Assembly (NCBI GenBank): GCA_000149225.2
Contig: CM000691.1
Location: 1,054,001 to 1,118,000, forward strand
Origin: Lachancea kluyveri NRRL Y-12651
Lineage: Eukaryota > Ascomycota > Saccharomycetes > Saccharomycetales > Saccharomycetaceae
Length of the DNA stretch: 64,000 nt
Direction of reading: 5' to 3'
Position numbers and translations under genes: made by a program. Positions 29,419-40,041 of the stretch are shown one piece after another; within the stretch, counting starts at the first letter, position 1; each line of letters begins with the position of its first letter. The notes under the pieces were generated by a model that saw only the letters and a program-made list of their open reading frames with translations, made no database searches and was not told where the DNA came from.

Positions 29419-30547
29419 TATCCTTTCGCTAGTAGTGCGAGACCAATGTCAAGTTGCAAGTATAGGATCTTTTTGGGAGTCCATCACAAAAATTTTCCGA
29501 TGGCAAAGAAAGGGAAAGCACTAGACTTTTTTTTATATGGTACGCGGCCAGGGTAATAGAGATTAGCATGATAAAAGGAAGAGGTAAAGTGACGCAGACA
29601 GAGCTTTTGGGCAAGTAGTCTCGAAGTGGAAAAAAGAAAAAAAAAAGAAAAATGGATGCGATCCCTACATATTCTACGGATGTAGCTACACTGGAGACTT
29701 CTTACTCGTCTATCTTCAATCGTGCAAGGAGGTTCTGTTCCAGAACTTTATCGTAAAAAAGTTCAATATCACTTAACACGTATTACCCAAGCAAGATACA
29801 GCATTTTACTATATGATGAAACCACCGAGTTAAGCGAGTTTCATATCAGCGACACAGCATATCTGACTTATTCTCAACGTGATACAACCGTTTCTTGTAT
29901 AAAACCAATAAATTTTTTTCATAAAGCTGGGGGCCAACGATGAATATTTAGCGGTGTTTAGAATTTGCAGCTCAGGAACGTGACTTTGAGAGATTGAATC
30001 TGAAGCCTTCTTCACAGCACGGTTTTATTGCGTGAAAGAAGCTGCATTATTCATTAGATTGTCAAACGACAGCTAGGAGCTCTAGCCGCGAGACGAACCT
30101 AACGCTTTGCAAACTCAAGCGTGATATTTTCTTTCCTAAGCAAGCAGCTCAAATCTCTTCTAGTCTTAAGCATTACATATAGCAGCAGCTGCGACATACA
30201 CAACAGCTGAGAAACATAAAAAAAAAAGGAAATATTGCACACACACATTAGTTAAAAAGTATAAAATCTTTTCTAAAAAAAAAAAAAAAAAGATATAGTA
30301 ACGAAACGAATAACTTGTATATCCATTTCGTTCAAGGAGGAGGGGGAGGGGAGAAAATAGGTTTGAGACAAAAAACCACACACACACCACGAGACAACAC
30401 GATACCATCAGTAACACACACACAGTCACCTAGTATTTTGTATAATGTTTCCTCTTTATTTCACTTTCTTCTTTCAGAATAGTTTACGAACTAGAACTTT
30501 ACCACACATGGAATAGAAAACTCACACCGGAGAGCATTGAAAACGAC
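29419..30547. other. Intergenic, SRP1 promoter to YNL190W-type 3' end
   Basis: About 1.13 kb. An RRPE-like AAAAATTTTCC lies at 29488-29498 before SRP1. The far half holds A-runs (around 30219 and 30276), a G-rich block at 30336-30353 and two CA-dinucleotide runs near 30376-30390 and 30414-30424. I looked for tRNA A and B boxes and found none. No credible gene. Confidence 0.55.
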
Positions 30548-31111
30548 CTACAACAAAAGTAGGGCGCCTGCAACCAAAGCCGAGCCGACGGTCAAACCAA
30601 CGGCCTTTTCAGCACCGTAGTTGGAAGCAGCTGCGTTGGCAGAGACTTCTCTGTTGACATCGGTAGCGTGAGAGGATTTGGTCTTGTCAAATCTACCGTA
30701 TCTGTGAGTACCGGAAGAAGTTGGAGTGGAGCTGGCCTTGGTCTTGTTAAACCTACCGTATCTGTGAGTACCAGAAGAAGTTGGCGTAGAGCTAGCCTTG
30801 GTCTTGTTGAATCTACCGTACCTGTGAGTACCGGAAGAAGTTGGAGTGGAGCTAGCCTTGGTCTTGTTGAACCTACCGTATCTGTGAGTACCAGAAGAAG
30901 TATGAGTGGTACTAGCCTTGGTCTTGTTGAACCTACCGTATCTGTGGGTACCGGAAGAAGTATGGGTAGTACTAGCCTTGGTCTTGTCAAATCTACCATA
31001 TCTATGAGTGTTAGAGCTGGTAGACGTGGTAGACACATTTTCGCCATCTTGAGCAGCTGCGATGGAAGTCAAAGCAGCCAGAGCAGTAATACTTACAGCA
31101 GAAAACTTCAT
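30548..31111 (-). CDS. YNL190W: YNL190W-type GPI-anchored repeat cell-wall protein
   Basis: Protein of 187 residues. A signal peptide covers about 1-20 (MKFSAVSITALAALTSIAAA). Six copies of a ~20-residue unit follow, each with the core HRYGRFNKTK (or DKTK) and a Ser/Thr-rich spacer. NKT in most copies is an N-glycosylation sequon. The C-terminus, after NYGAEK, is a hydrophobic GPI-type tail (VGLTVGSALVAGALLLL). S. cerevisiae YNL190W is a cell-wall hydrophilin with the similar repeat core HKYGKFNKT, and the gene lies in the same place beside SRP1. Its role is not established beyond desiccation tolerance. The 60-bp repeat units are nearly identical in DNA. Confidence 0.9.
   Translation of the reverse strand: MKFSAVSITALAALTSIAAAQDGENVSTTSTSSNTHRYGRFDKTKASTTHTSSGTHRYGRFNKTKASTTHTSSGTHRYGRFNKTKASSTPTSSGTHRYGRFNKTKASSTPTSSGTHRYGRFNKTKASSTPTSSGTHRYGRFDKTKSSHATDVNREVSANAAASNYGAEKAVGLTVGSALVAGALLLL
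30677..31009 (-). repeat. Six tandem ~60-bp coding repeats
   Basis: Five full 20-codon units and the start of a sixth lie within the YNL190W-type gene. Neighbouring units share nearly all bases, and spacers come in two kinds (STTHTSSG and SSTPTSSG), suggesting recent unit duplication or conversion. Confidence 0.9.
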
Positions 31112-32159
31112 TTTGCCTTCAAAACTCCTCTATTTTTTTTCTTTCTTTCTTTTTGTTGTGGTTGGTTGTCAAATTACCTTCTAGTGAAGAAATCTAGTGC
31201 GGTATTGAAAACAAAAGAGTGTAGAGAAACGAAACACAAATAACTATAGTTGAAGATGTTGTTCCCTTCTGTGGAGAGTAGTTTGCCTAGTTCTTCTAAA
31301 AGAGAATTAAACGGAGGGAAACGCTTTCGAGCCCTCTCCTTTTAAACCGGGAAAAAAACGAACAAAATTCCCTCTGTTGTCCGTCAAAACATCCTAACAC
31401 CACCGCTTCGGTACTCATGTTATGGGTCTCGCGCAGCTTATATCTGTTTTCTTTCTCCACGAAAGAGGGAATTTCTTTTTGGGCAGCTTGCAAAAAGTTT
31501 TCCAGCCAATCGGAAGCTCGGATTGAGTGGATCACGGGCGGCGACCCGTTTTCACAGACGACACGAGCGTCTCACACGGATAATAATAACACCTGCTGGA
31601 CAGGTGAACGGTGATGGATTCCTTGTCAAAGGGCCTCTCAATATTTCGTTGTCTTTATCATACATCCACGTTCTTCTTGGTGATACTGCCGGTCGCTACC
31701 GCTTCTGTTGGTGTAAGCAACAGTGGTTTTTACTTGCGGCAATTTTTCAGCGCTTCATACGGTGCATGCACTGACTAGTCTTCCGCCCACTCTCATCCCA
31801 CCTCTGGGTTCCGTCGTCTGATGGCACACAATGCCATGTTCTCGTGCAAAGATATATGTCGATATACGAAGACGTGCTATCCTTTTTGTACTCTGCTTGG
31901 AATATTTTGAGGTAGTTTTGGATGTTGTGGGTTTGCACCGGTTTACTGGAAGAGGAGAAGGAGAAGGCATTGTGTTTCTTAATGGCCATGTGGGTTTATG
32001 AATCAGGCTGCTGTTTGAGCATCAAACCATTTTATTTTCTTTTTTTTTTTAACGAAACTCCGAGCTTCGTCTTGAAGCTAAAGGGAGTAGTGACGGGTAT
32101 ATATACGAAGAGAAATCTTCCTATAAATATTGTAGTTCGAAGACGGCCAAGAGCCGTTC
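31112..32159. other. Promoter region of the YNL190W-type gene
   Basis: About 1.05 kb between the YNL190W-type start and the DUG3 stop, both genes on the minus strand. It is long for this window, as expected for a strongly regulated wall-protein gene. Parts around 31500-31620 are GC-rich. No gene is visible; several short frames here overlap each other and have no coding character. Confidence 0.5.
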
Positions 32160-33313
32160 CTATATAATGCGGATAGCGGTGGGAGGTCTGGAACGACCTT
32201 CTCTTTCCAAAGGTGGGACGTTTTTCTCCACTGGGTCTTCCAGCGGAATGGACCCCATCAAACCCTTGCTTTCGGCCAGAGTAGAACTTCTGCTGTACAA
32301 CGGATCTTCTTGGTAGTATTCGTCTACGATTGGGTGCAGTAGTACGGTTTGGTTTTTGATGGTCAAAATGCTATTCGTGGGCACGGCGGTCCAGTCTCCT
32401 CTTTCGAATGTCAATGGTTCGGAAGCAACCATAATCACATCCTGATTTCTGTCCAGTCTTTCCATCCTGTACTCACCAGGTGCATATTCGACAAAGCTGG
32501 ACCCACAGCTGAAATGCAAAGATGCTGCTTCATCGGTCTTGGAGGTGACGTACCGAGAAACAACAACCGTGGAGCCGTCTGTTACGGCAAAGTTCAGCAG
32601 AGAAGGCTCCGCATTCACTTCGTTTTTATTCGCTTCCTTTGTCCAGTCTTTGATGTATTCTATTGTCTTCAGCAACGCCTTTCTAAGCACCGTGTGTCCG
32701 AAATCCCCCTCTTTCCTGGATGGGTCATAACCCATTCGATCCAATGTATCCAAGAAAAGGGCAAAGGAGCATTCCGAGTCTGTGCTACCTTGGATGAAAG
32801 TGAAGTATTCGTCTTGCAAATGCGCTAAAAACCTTCTTTTGATCTTCTTAAAATTGGAAATCCCACCGTTATGCATAAAGGTTAGATTGTGGTATGAAAA
32901 TGGATGGCAGTTGGTTTCCGATAGGACACCGTATGTCGAAGCTCTGACATGAGCAAAGATAAGATCGGATTTAGTTTTCTCAGCCAGAGTATCCAAGTTT
33001 TGATTGTTCCAAGCTGGTGTGATGGCTCTAAACAAACATGGGCCGTCCTCATTTAGCTCGCCATCAAGGGGATAGTAAGCAACACCAAAACCGTCACCGT
33101 TGATGGGTCTTCTTCTATCCAGCCGTAGTCTGCTGTCAAATGACTGGTTGATGATGGAATGGGCTGGTCTTGTCAATAAATGCGAGAGGCGGATAGGCTC
33201 CTTACCTGGAAAGATTAGATGAGCTGTTAGTATGGAAAGAGGAAGACTGGAAAGGAAAGCAAAACTGCACCCGGACAGCGAAACGTACCTTTGAAAATTA
33301 GAAATCTGCACAT
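32160..33313 (-). CDS. DUG3: Dug3, glutamine amidotransferase-like subunit of glutathione degradation (spliced)
   Basis: The coding sequence is in two exons, 33313-33289 (25 nt) and 33205-32160, separated by an 83-bp intron. The spliced protein has 356 residues, nearly the same as S. cerevisiae Dug3 (357), and begins MCRFLIFKGKEPIRLSHLL. Cys2 is the class-II amidotransferase nucleophile exposed after Met removal. Other marks are GDGFGVAYYP, the FAHVRAST block and the NCHPF/FMHNGG region. With Dug2 it cleaves the gamma-glutamyl bond of glutathione in the cytosol. An unspliced frame opens upstream of exon 2 only from a GTG inside exon 1 and would lack Cys2. Without splicing, translation from the ATG stops inside the intron. 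S. cerevisiae DUG3 (YNL191W) has no intron as far as I recall. Confidence 0.93.
33206..33288 (-). other. Intron of DUG3
   Basis: On the minus strand: 5' splice site GTACGT, branch site TACTAAC at 33232-33226, 3' splice site TTTCCAG. The distance from branch A to the 3' site is about 21 nt. The length is 83 bp. Splicing joins AAAG to GTAAG and restores the conserved start MCRFLIFKGKEP. Confidence 0.93.
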
Positions 33314-33743
33314 GTTCTTTAAATATACTGTGACTTTTACTCTCAGGTTTGGCAAAGTGTCTTGTAGCTTGTTTACCAAATGATATAGATTCGCTCTTAA
33401 GTATGAAGTTCGCTGCTAAAATACATCCGGGCCTTTCAGCGCGGCGTTAACACTGTGGCGCCACCCGAGTTCAAATAACGTGACGTTCTTCAAATGTTAA
33501 AACAACCTACAGACTATCTTATCAGAACAAACACAAAGCTCCAAGGTCATATTGCGACAATTTTTCTTGTTTAGATGGTTTAAAAAACTTCCAAGACTAC
33601 TGCGATTCCAGGCTCACCTTATGGGAGCGACGTATTCTTACGGCTCTGCGATGTTACCACTTAGGATAACAGTGTCAATAGTAATAATAATATAAAGCTT
33701 ATCAGTATACTGAACCTACACAGTTTGTTCATGGCTTTTCAAT
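33314..33743. other. Intergenic, DTD1 3' end and DUG3 promoter
   Basis: About 430 bp. A GC-rich block near 33430-33475 (GGCGCCACCCG) stands out in the AT-rich surroundings and may be a factor site, which I cannot name. No gene is visible. Confidence 0.5.
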
Positions 33744-34285
33744 TCATTTGCTCTCCTTAGTGTCCAAGATTATGGTGACTGGGCCTTCGTTAGTTAAAGC
33801 GCAGCTCATCATGGCACCAAAGGCGCCATCTTTTACTCTATCTTCGCCGAGATCCTGCTTTAACAAATCCAAGAACTTTTCATACAATTCTTTGGCGGTA
33901 GGACCTTTCTGAGCCATGTGGAAATCTGGTTTGGTACCCTTTTTAGTTCTTGCCATTAGAGTAAATTGAGAAACAGACAGTATTTCTCCTTCAACGTCTT
34001 TTATGCTCTTTTTCCAACCATAACCAGTGTCATCATCAAAGACCTTTAAACTAGCGATTTTTTTGGACAATTTCTCAGCATCTTCCGTATTGTCTTCAGT
34101 GGAGATACCCACGAGAAGCATGTATCCATGTTTTATGCTATTTGCATTCTTTAGAGTTAGTAAGACAACTTCGTAGCCAAACTTTATCTCTATAAACCGA
34201 AGAGTAAAGCTTGCACATACCTTGAAATAACCTTTGATTCGACGGTTACCGAAGCCTGGCTAACTTTTTGTAGAACCACTTTCAT
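33744..34285 (-). CDS. DTD1: D-aminoacyl-tRNA deacylase (spliced)
   Basis: Two exons, 34285-34221 (65 nt) and 34137-33744, give a protein of 152 residues (S. cerevisiae 150). The N-terminus reads MKVVLQKVSQASVTVESKVI, and splicing leads into SSIKHGYMLLVGIS, both matching yeast Dtd1. Family motifs are SVSQFTL and the Gly-cisPro motif in NEGPVTI. The enzyme hydrolyses D-amino acids from mischarged tRNA in the cytosol. S. cerevisiae DTD1 (YDL219W) also has an intron near its 5' end, so this intron is old. Reading exon 2 alone would give a truncated 125-residue protein. Confidence 0.96.
34138..34220 (-). other. Intron of DTD1
   Basis: Minus strand: GTATGT at the 5' end, TACTAAC at 34162-34156, and 3' site AATAG. 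Length 83 bp. The split codon AG|C restores Ser in the conserved run ISSIKHGY. Confidence 0.96.
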
Positions 34286-35024
34286 TATTGGGAATAGAGC
34301 TCTTTGTTATACTCAAGATTTCAGTCTCTGTGCTGGACCAGGATGATCTCTTTAATTGTAATGGTTGCAACTGTTATATAGCTTTATTTTTTCCGCGAAA
34401 AGGAGGCAAATCTCGAATGGGTCAAGGTGCATGAAAATGGACATCGATTGCACGATAGTATGGCAAGATAATCAGCCAATCGTATCCGATAGAAACTATT
34501 TAGGTTTATCCTAAATTCTGTAAGTTTAAGATTCTACTCTAATCTAGTTTTTACAATTTGATAGTTTCTGACCATTCGTGATTTTGATAGCTGCATCTCG
34601 CAATTATCTCAAATAGTTACATGAAACAACAGATTATGAATAATGTGGGTCAATTGGATTCTCAAAATTAATTTGCCCATCCCAGTTGTATATATACGTA
34701 CTCGTAGGCTGACAAGCACTAATGACAACTGCCTCCTTGTCAGTAGCTGATCGAATACCTTAACACTTGAGAAAAAAAATTTGCTTACCTAGAGGGGGAA
34801 AATAACGGAAAGAAAGAAGACAGGTTAGTTTCTTGACCCTGTCTAAAGTAAGGTACTGCCTGCTTAACCTTTTCTCGAAAGTTTTTTCACGTGATTGAAC
34901 TCGAACCGAAACTTTTATCCCGAGTTTGTAAGAAAAAAAAAGATACCAACTAAAAAGATAACTAATCAAATAATACGTAAAACTACAAATTAAAATGAGC
35001 ACAAAATATAAGAATAAATTTCAT
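34286..35024. other. Intergenic, CHS1 3' end and DTD1 promoter
   Basis: About 740 bp. It contains a CACGTG E-box at 34888-34893 (Cbf1/Pho4 core) next to GAACTCGAACCG, and an A-run near 34930. No tRNA or gene can be supported. Confidence 0.5.
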
Positions 35025-38000
35025 TCATGACCTAAACCTGAACTTGTTAACTATTCTCTTGATTAGGTAGAAGCAACATCCAAGAAACCTGAATGCTGCC
35101 ATGAATGCCACCAGCCACAAAACGATAGAAAAATAGACTGTTGATCTATCAGATAAGATGGAAACGGTGTTAACGGTAGAATCTGGGGAACTGATTTTGT
35201 CTATAGACTGGTATTGTCCAATGCCACCTGTCTCCAAGACCACAGCAACGATAATAAAATTTGACATGATCCAAATAATGATAACCAAGGATCTGACCTT
35301 AGCATAGTAACTTGTCTTTTTTTCTTCAAACGATGATTCGTCCTCTTTTTCTTCTGGTTTTGGAGTGTCCAAAACTTCTCTATATTTGTTGTAGTTAGCC
35401 TCTATCTCCTTGGAGGAGATGGGTATTTCCATCTTCACTGTACCGTCCTCTTTCGATTGAATTTTACCCAATGGTTTGGCCACAGCTCCCTTCGTACCCC
35501 AAGAAATATCATGAACGTTACAAAAGGCGTAGATGTTTAAAACGTTGATATAGGATGGGCTCAGTAGTAGATATTGGACAAACGAGGTAAGCATGTGCAT
35601 CGGCTGGAGGCAAATAATGGAGCTCAATAGGTACAAGCAATAAGTAGAAGCCATAGAAACTACCAAGTCTCTAAACGTTTCTCTAGCAATCAGACCTTTG
35701 AATGTCACTGCACCTTCATCGACAATGCTTCGAATAGAATGAACACTCATGTAGATAGAGCAAAATATCATGTAAACCATTAAAGTGGCAAAGAAGATAA
35801 AAGTGGACAAATAAAACGTAGACGTACCTTTTGGCTTATTACCTAGAGACAGGATAAATGTAATCAATAAGGAAATCCCATACAGCCATAGAAATACCAC
35901 GGAAAGAACTCTAAAAACTTTCTGCTCATGATATGTGATGGCAATAGACATTGTTAAGATTCTGAAAACCAAAAAAAAGGAGCTCAGAGAAAACCATGAG
36001 ATCAAAGTGCTAAAGAACAAATAGACGAATTCCAAGTTCAACATTATTTTCCTGCCAATACTGTGACCACTTGTCCAGATTTTATAAAAATGCAAAAAGG
36101 AGTACAATGCAGCGAAAAAAGAACCATTTAGCCATCTCCTCCTCTGTAGGATGAATTCAGGAATTCTTTCTGGTACATCTGTAGCACCATATGAACTTTT
36201 ACAATACCTCAAAATCCAATTATTATTCTTCTTAGTCACAATTTCAAAACACAAAATACGATCTTCTGCCAAATACATGTTAGATATAAAAACTCTGGCG
36301 TTCAAATCGTCACCCATAAAGTATTTTTCCAATGGCTCACCTCTAATCGCTTCAAACCTGTAAGCAGAGAACGCACCCGGTAAAACAGTAATGAATCCGA
36401 AATTAGACTCCGTAGTTTTATCCAAAATATTGGACATTTTATACTCGAAGTTTTGGGAAGCAACCAGAGGATTCAATAGTTTGGAATAACCTTTACCAAG
36501 ATCGGTTCTAATCTCACCACATGCACCACCAACCTGAGGGTTGTTAAACTCGCGCCACAACTCATAGATAGAGTCCTTGCCAGGCATAGTACCTGCGTCC
36601 AATAATGTAACAATTTTTGGTTGTAGGACCTCGGAAAATCCCTCCAATGCCCAACGGTGAGAATTGATTTTCTTTTGGTTCTGCTCCTTCAAACAGAATA
36701 ACAATTGTACAGGTACAGTAGTGTCGCCACATTCTAACTCTACTTTGTTGTCATCGACTTGAGTGATATTGACTTTAGTAGTATGTTCATAAACATGTGT
36801 AACCACCTTCTTATCGTTGATTTCATCTTTTGCAAAACCATCCTGGTAGCAGCCTAGAGCGCTCATTAGTGCTAAAGAACGCCCATGGATCTTAGATCTA
36901 CCATCGGATACGATGCAGACTACAACCTTTTTCCAAGCATCAGGACCCCACGTCGAAGAGTTTTTTTTCTTAGTCAAATAACGAACGTTATCCATTACAC
37001 CCTTTAGTGTACGTCCTAATAAAATGTCATCTTCGTTGTACATGGTTATGATAATCATTATTTCTGTTTGACGAGGAACCATGTACTTCAGCTGACGCAA
37101 GGTAAAATTCTCTCGCTGAAAGTCATTCGGTTGACAAGTAACAGCTTGATATCTCATAAACTTGAATTCGTTGGATAATTTGTTTTCGTCGTCAATAGCA
37201 CGAGTATACTGTGAGATCAACTGCTCGCTAATGGGACAGTCAAAAATAAAGTTACCCATACAAAGCCTAAACTTTCTGACTGTAGTAGGCTTTCTGGTTG
37301 GTTTTCTATGGCCTAGATCACTTTCTTCATCCTTTTCCATCCCATATTCTTCATCATCATCATCACCTTTACCATCAAAAGCATCTAACAAGTGACTCGA
37401 GGAGCCCAGTTTGGTGATAGTATTGGCATCGTTATCATAGGAGTGTGCACCAAGATCCCTACTGTCATCATAGCTTAACGAACTGCCTTGTTCATATTCA
37501 TCATCATCCAAATTTGCCGAGCTACCATATGGGTTAACCATATCACCATTGCTGTTCAAATAAGAGTTGATTTGGTAGTCATCACCTCTCCGGTCAATAA
37601 AGCCGCTCGAATTTTCCAAGTCATAGTCAAAGTGGCCATGAGGCTGAATATGTTGAGGCCCGCTGTACGGCTGGGGGGCCTCAGGATTATGTAAAATCGG
37701 TTGGGTGTCTTGGGCGTAGTAGTCCATTACGCTAGAGTTTGGACTCGGAGTCCTTTGATAGTAACTACCGTTGTAGTACTGTTCGTCGTTAAAACTCTGC
37801 TCTTGCAAAACCGTAGAGTTCTGAGCCTGCGGGATGGCCTGCGGGATGGCCTGCGGAGTAGCTTGAGGAGCATGGTACACGTTAATAGAAGGAAGGTTAC
37901 TCGCCTGAGGATGCTCAGGAGCTGGATTATATACTGCGTATGGTATTTGGCTTTCAGAGTTTTCCTGATAATCGTAGGTCCCGGGATAGTGGCTTACGAA

Positions 38001-38135
38001 ATCGCCATATTGATTCCTTCTCCTCGCCTCCTGTTCTGGATCGCGATCTTGTTGCTGTGGTTGCTGTAGTTGGTCTTGCTGCTCAGAAGAATATCCCCAT
38101 GCCTGGTCGGAGCCATGCTGATAGCCATAACTCAT
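35025..38135 (-). CDS. CHS1: Chitin synthase, class I (Chs1)
   Basis: Protein of 1036 residues (S. cerevisiae Chs1 about 1131). The N-terminal ~290 residues are Gln-, Pro- and Asp-rich and low in complexity. The catalytic region (about 300-690) has the chitin synthase marks MVPRQTEIMIIITMYNEDD, the DAGTMP block, EDRILCFE and the acceptor/processive motif QRRRWLNG. Several membrane spans follow (about 700-900), then a charged loop and two more spans near the C-terminus. It makes chitin at the plasma membrane; Chs1 repairs the septum at cell separation. Synteny fits YNL192W. CHS2 is similar, but lies elsewhere in S. cerevisiae. Confidence 0.95.
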   Translation of the reverse strand: MSYGYQHGSDQAWGYSSEQQDQLQQPQQQDRDPEQEARRRNQYGDFVSHYPGTYDYQENSESQIPYAVYNPAPEHPQASNLPSINVYHAPQATPQAIPQAIPQAQNSTVLQEQSFNDEQYYNGSYYQRTPSPNSSVMDYYAQDTQPILHNPEAPQPYSGPQHIQPHGHFDYDLENSSGFIDRRGDDYQINSYLNSNGDMVNPYGSSANLDDDEYEQGSSLSYDDSRDLGAHSYDNDANTITKLGSSSHLLDAFDGKGDDDDEEYGMEKDEESDLGHRKPTRKPTTVRKFRLCMGNFIFDCPISEQLISQYTRAIDDENKLSNEFKFMRYQAVTCQPNDFQRENFTLRQLKYMVPRQTEIMIIITMYNEDDILLGRTLKGVMDNVRYLTKKKNSSTWGPDAWKKVVVCIVSDGRSKIHGRSLALMSALGCYQDGFAKDEINDKKVVTHVYEHTTKVNITQVDDNKVELECGDTTVPVQLLFCLKEQNQKKINSHRWALEGFSEVLQPKIVTLLDAGTMPGKDSIYELWREFNNPQVGGACGEIRTDLGKGYSKLLNPLVASQNFEYKMSNILDKTTESNFGFITVLPGAFSAYRFEAIRGEPLEKYFMGDDLNARVFISNMYLAEDRILCFEIVTKKNNNWILRYCKSSYGATDVPERIPEFILQRRRWLNGSFFAALYSFLHFYKIWTSGHSIGRKIMLNLEFVYLFFSTLISWFSLSSFFLVFRILTMSIAITYHEQKVFRVLSVVFLWLYGISLLITFILSLGNKPKGTSTFYLSTFIFFATLMVYMIFCSIYMSVHSIRSIVDEGAVTFKGLIARETFRDLVVSMASTYCLYLLSSIICLQPMHMLTSFVQYLLLSPSYINVLNIYAFCNVHDISWGTKGAVAKPLGKIQSKEDGTVKMEIPISSKEIEANYNKYREVLDTPKPEEKEDESSFEEKKTSYYAKVRSLVIIIWIMSNFIIVAVVLETGGIGQYQSIDKISSPDSTVNTVSILSDRSTVYFSIVLWLVAFMAAFRFLGCCFYLIKRIVNKFRFRS

Positions 38136-38313
38136 CGTAGTTACCTCCTTTATTCAGTTCAGGGTCTATAAGATGGCCATGTATCCTACGTGTTTCAAGT
38201 ATTTATGATTTCCTTAAAGAGGGCGCAAGATCACTCCCTCGATAGAGTCGCTAAATACGAGGACTTCCAAAAATAAAGATACTATAAGGCATGAAAGAAA
38301 ATGTATTCTATCT

Positions 38314-40041
38314 TCACCAACTCTTGGAATAATATGGGTGTTGTTGTACCAAGTCCGCTATTGAATCATTAGTAGTTCCATTTTCCAGCAGGTTGATCCT
38401 GTGTGAAGATTGTTGATAGATGTAATTCCTTTTCAGCTTATCCGTGACGTATTCCCGGAAGCCACATGGTTGCTGTGCGATCGCAGACGCGTTAGCCAAA
38501 AGAGCAGACGCGTTTTTTAACAAAATGTTCATAACTTTAATATCTTGATCCGCAGCTGCAGATTGGAGCATACTTTTCTTGATAACCCATCTTCTAAGCT
38601 CGTTGTCCGAGCGAATTATCAATACGTCGCATAATTTGAAGACAAGTGGACTCAACTCGTTTTCTGAATCCTTCAGCTTCGCTGAAACAATTTCTGTTCT
38701 CTTTTCTGAAAGCAAGTTTTGTGCCTGTTGTAATGTTTTGTTCAATGCGGTACATAACCTCCATTGTTCATCTGGCCCCATGTGCGGTTGTGAGACGAAA
38801 GCAACCTGCATGATGTCGACATTACTCAATTGAATGTCAATGTTGGACACATCAGATGATTCCAAAAAGTTCAGGAGTGAGTTCAAATCACCAGAAGAGA
38901 GAATCCTCAAACATTCTATAGACCTCAAGGCCTGTTCCACCTCCTCTGTAGAAACATCTTTGAACTTTACCGATGAGATAATATCGTTTATTTGTGCCAA
39001 AAACTTCCCCAATGTATCCTCCAAGTAATTTAGTTGGACTGGATTAATTGTCGATTCAGGGTCATTACGAGACTCGATAATGGTTTCCATTACCGTTTCT
39101 ATAAACTTGTAGCATACTGACGCTGTGTCGATGAAACCTTGAGGAGTGATTTCGTCAAGCATTTCCACTAACTCGCTTTTTCGTTCCTCCCGTAGATTTG
39201 ATTTGACGCCACTTCCGGTTTTTAGGTCATAATCCGTTTGTTGAACAAGCCCATCTTCTTTCAGCTTGTCGTTATCCAATATATCATCCAAATTGGAATT
39301 CCAATCTGCCAGCTCTTGCAAAAGCTCCTGGTGCAACGCCTGTGCTAATTCAATAAACTTTGAGCTAACTACGACAATTTCTTCACCGCTTGCAGAATTT
39401 TGAGTCTCCACAAATGTTAAATAGCAAGTTAGTAGATTAAAACGTAAATCCCAAGCGCATTCTTCAGGAAACTTTTCTGCCACCATTTCAAATCTTTGGA
39501 TGATTGAAGGTAGAGGCAAAAAAAGATCAAATACTTCAGGACAGTCATCTAAATTGACGTATTCTAGTAAATTGATGTATCCATCATTAGCAGTATAGTC
39601 AGTAAATATCTTCAACATAAGCCTTGTCTGATTATAGTAAATGTTATAGCTATCATTGGTTGATGATTCCGGTGCTGTTAGTGCACGTTCATAGGATTGA
39701 AACGCTTTTGCAAAAAACCTCAAAGTTTTTTTGATATCAGACAGGGACCATCTTTCTCCTTGCTCTTCCCAGTTGACGGCATCAAGGTAAAAGTCCTCCT
39801 GGGTAACCAGTGACTCTTTGGCTTGCTTTTGCTTATGTTTTTGGAAACTTGTTTCTGAAAATTAAAAAACGAGGCCTGTTAATACTGAATTCGAATAAAG
39901 AAGCTATGTAAAAATGTACGACATACTCCTTATGCTTCTCATCCCCATAGCGTGTGTATTTCTCCCTTGAAATTGTTGAGGTTTTCTACAGATGAGAAGA
40001 CTTTTATAAGGTATCGTTCTTCGCATGTTTCCAAATATCAT
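38314..40041 (-). CDS. YNL193W: YNL193W-type conserved protein with a probable mitochondrial presequence (spliced)
   Basis: Exon 2 (39854-38314) is open upstream but has no ATG before a stop. A 72-bp intron links it to exon 1 (40041-39927), giving 551 residues; S. cerevisiae YNL193W has about 558. Exon 1 encodes MIFGNMRRTIPYKSLLICRK and more, with nine Arg/Lys and no acid in its ~38 residues, like a mitochondrial targeting sequence. Exon 2 continues KTSFQKHKQKQAKESL and then a TPR-like start (WEEQGERW, FFAKAFQSYERAL). The rest is helical without a motif I recognise. Function is unknown. A later in-frame ATG at 39948 is an alternative start. Placement between CHS1 and CDC13 supports the name. 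Confidence 0.8.
39855..39926 (-). other. Intron of the YNL193W-type gene
   Basis: Minus strand: 5' site GTATGT, branch-like TATTAAC at 39884-39878 (one base from TACTAAC), and 3' site ATTTTCAG. Length 72 bp. It joins A to AA (Lys) in frame. Without splicing, the frame stops seven codons into the intron, so splicing is needed. Confidence 0.88.

Noticed and set aside
30592-31243. Long alternative frames (151 and 191 codons) across the YNL190W-type repeats
   Set aside because: The 60-bp repeat has no stop in these frames, so they stay open by repetition. The frame with signal peptide and GPI tail is the real one.
34888-34915. CACGTGA next to CCGAAAC as a centromere (CDEI/CDEIII), and GGTTCGAG (minus strand) as a tRNA B box
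   Set aside because: There is no AT-rich CDEII of the right length or full CDEIII, and no A box or cloverleaf can be drawn. More likely a Cbf1-type E-box by itself.
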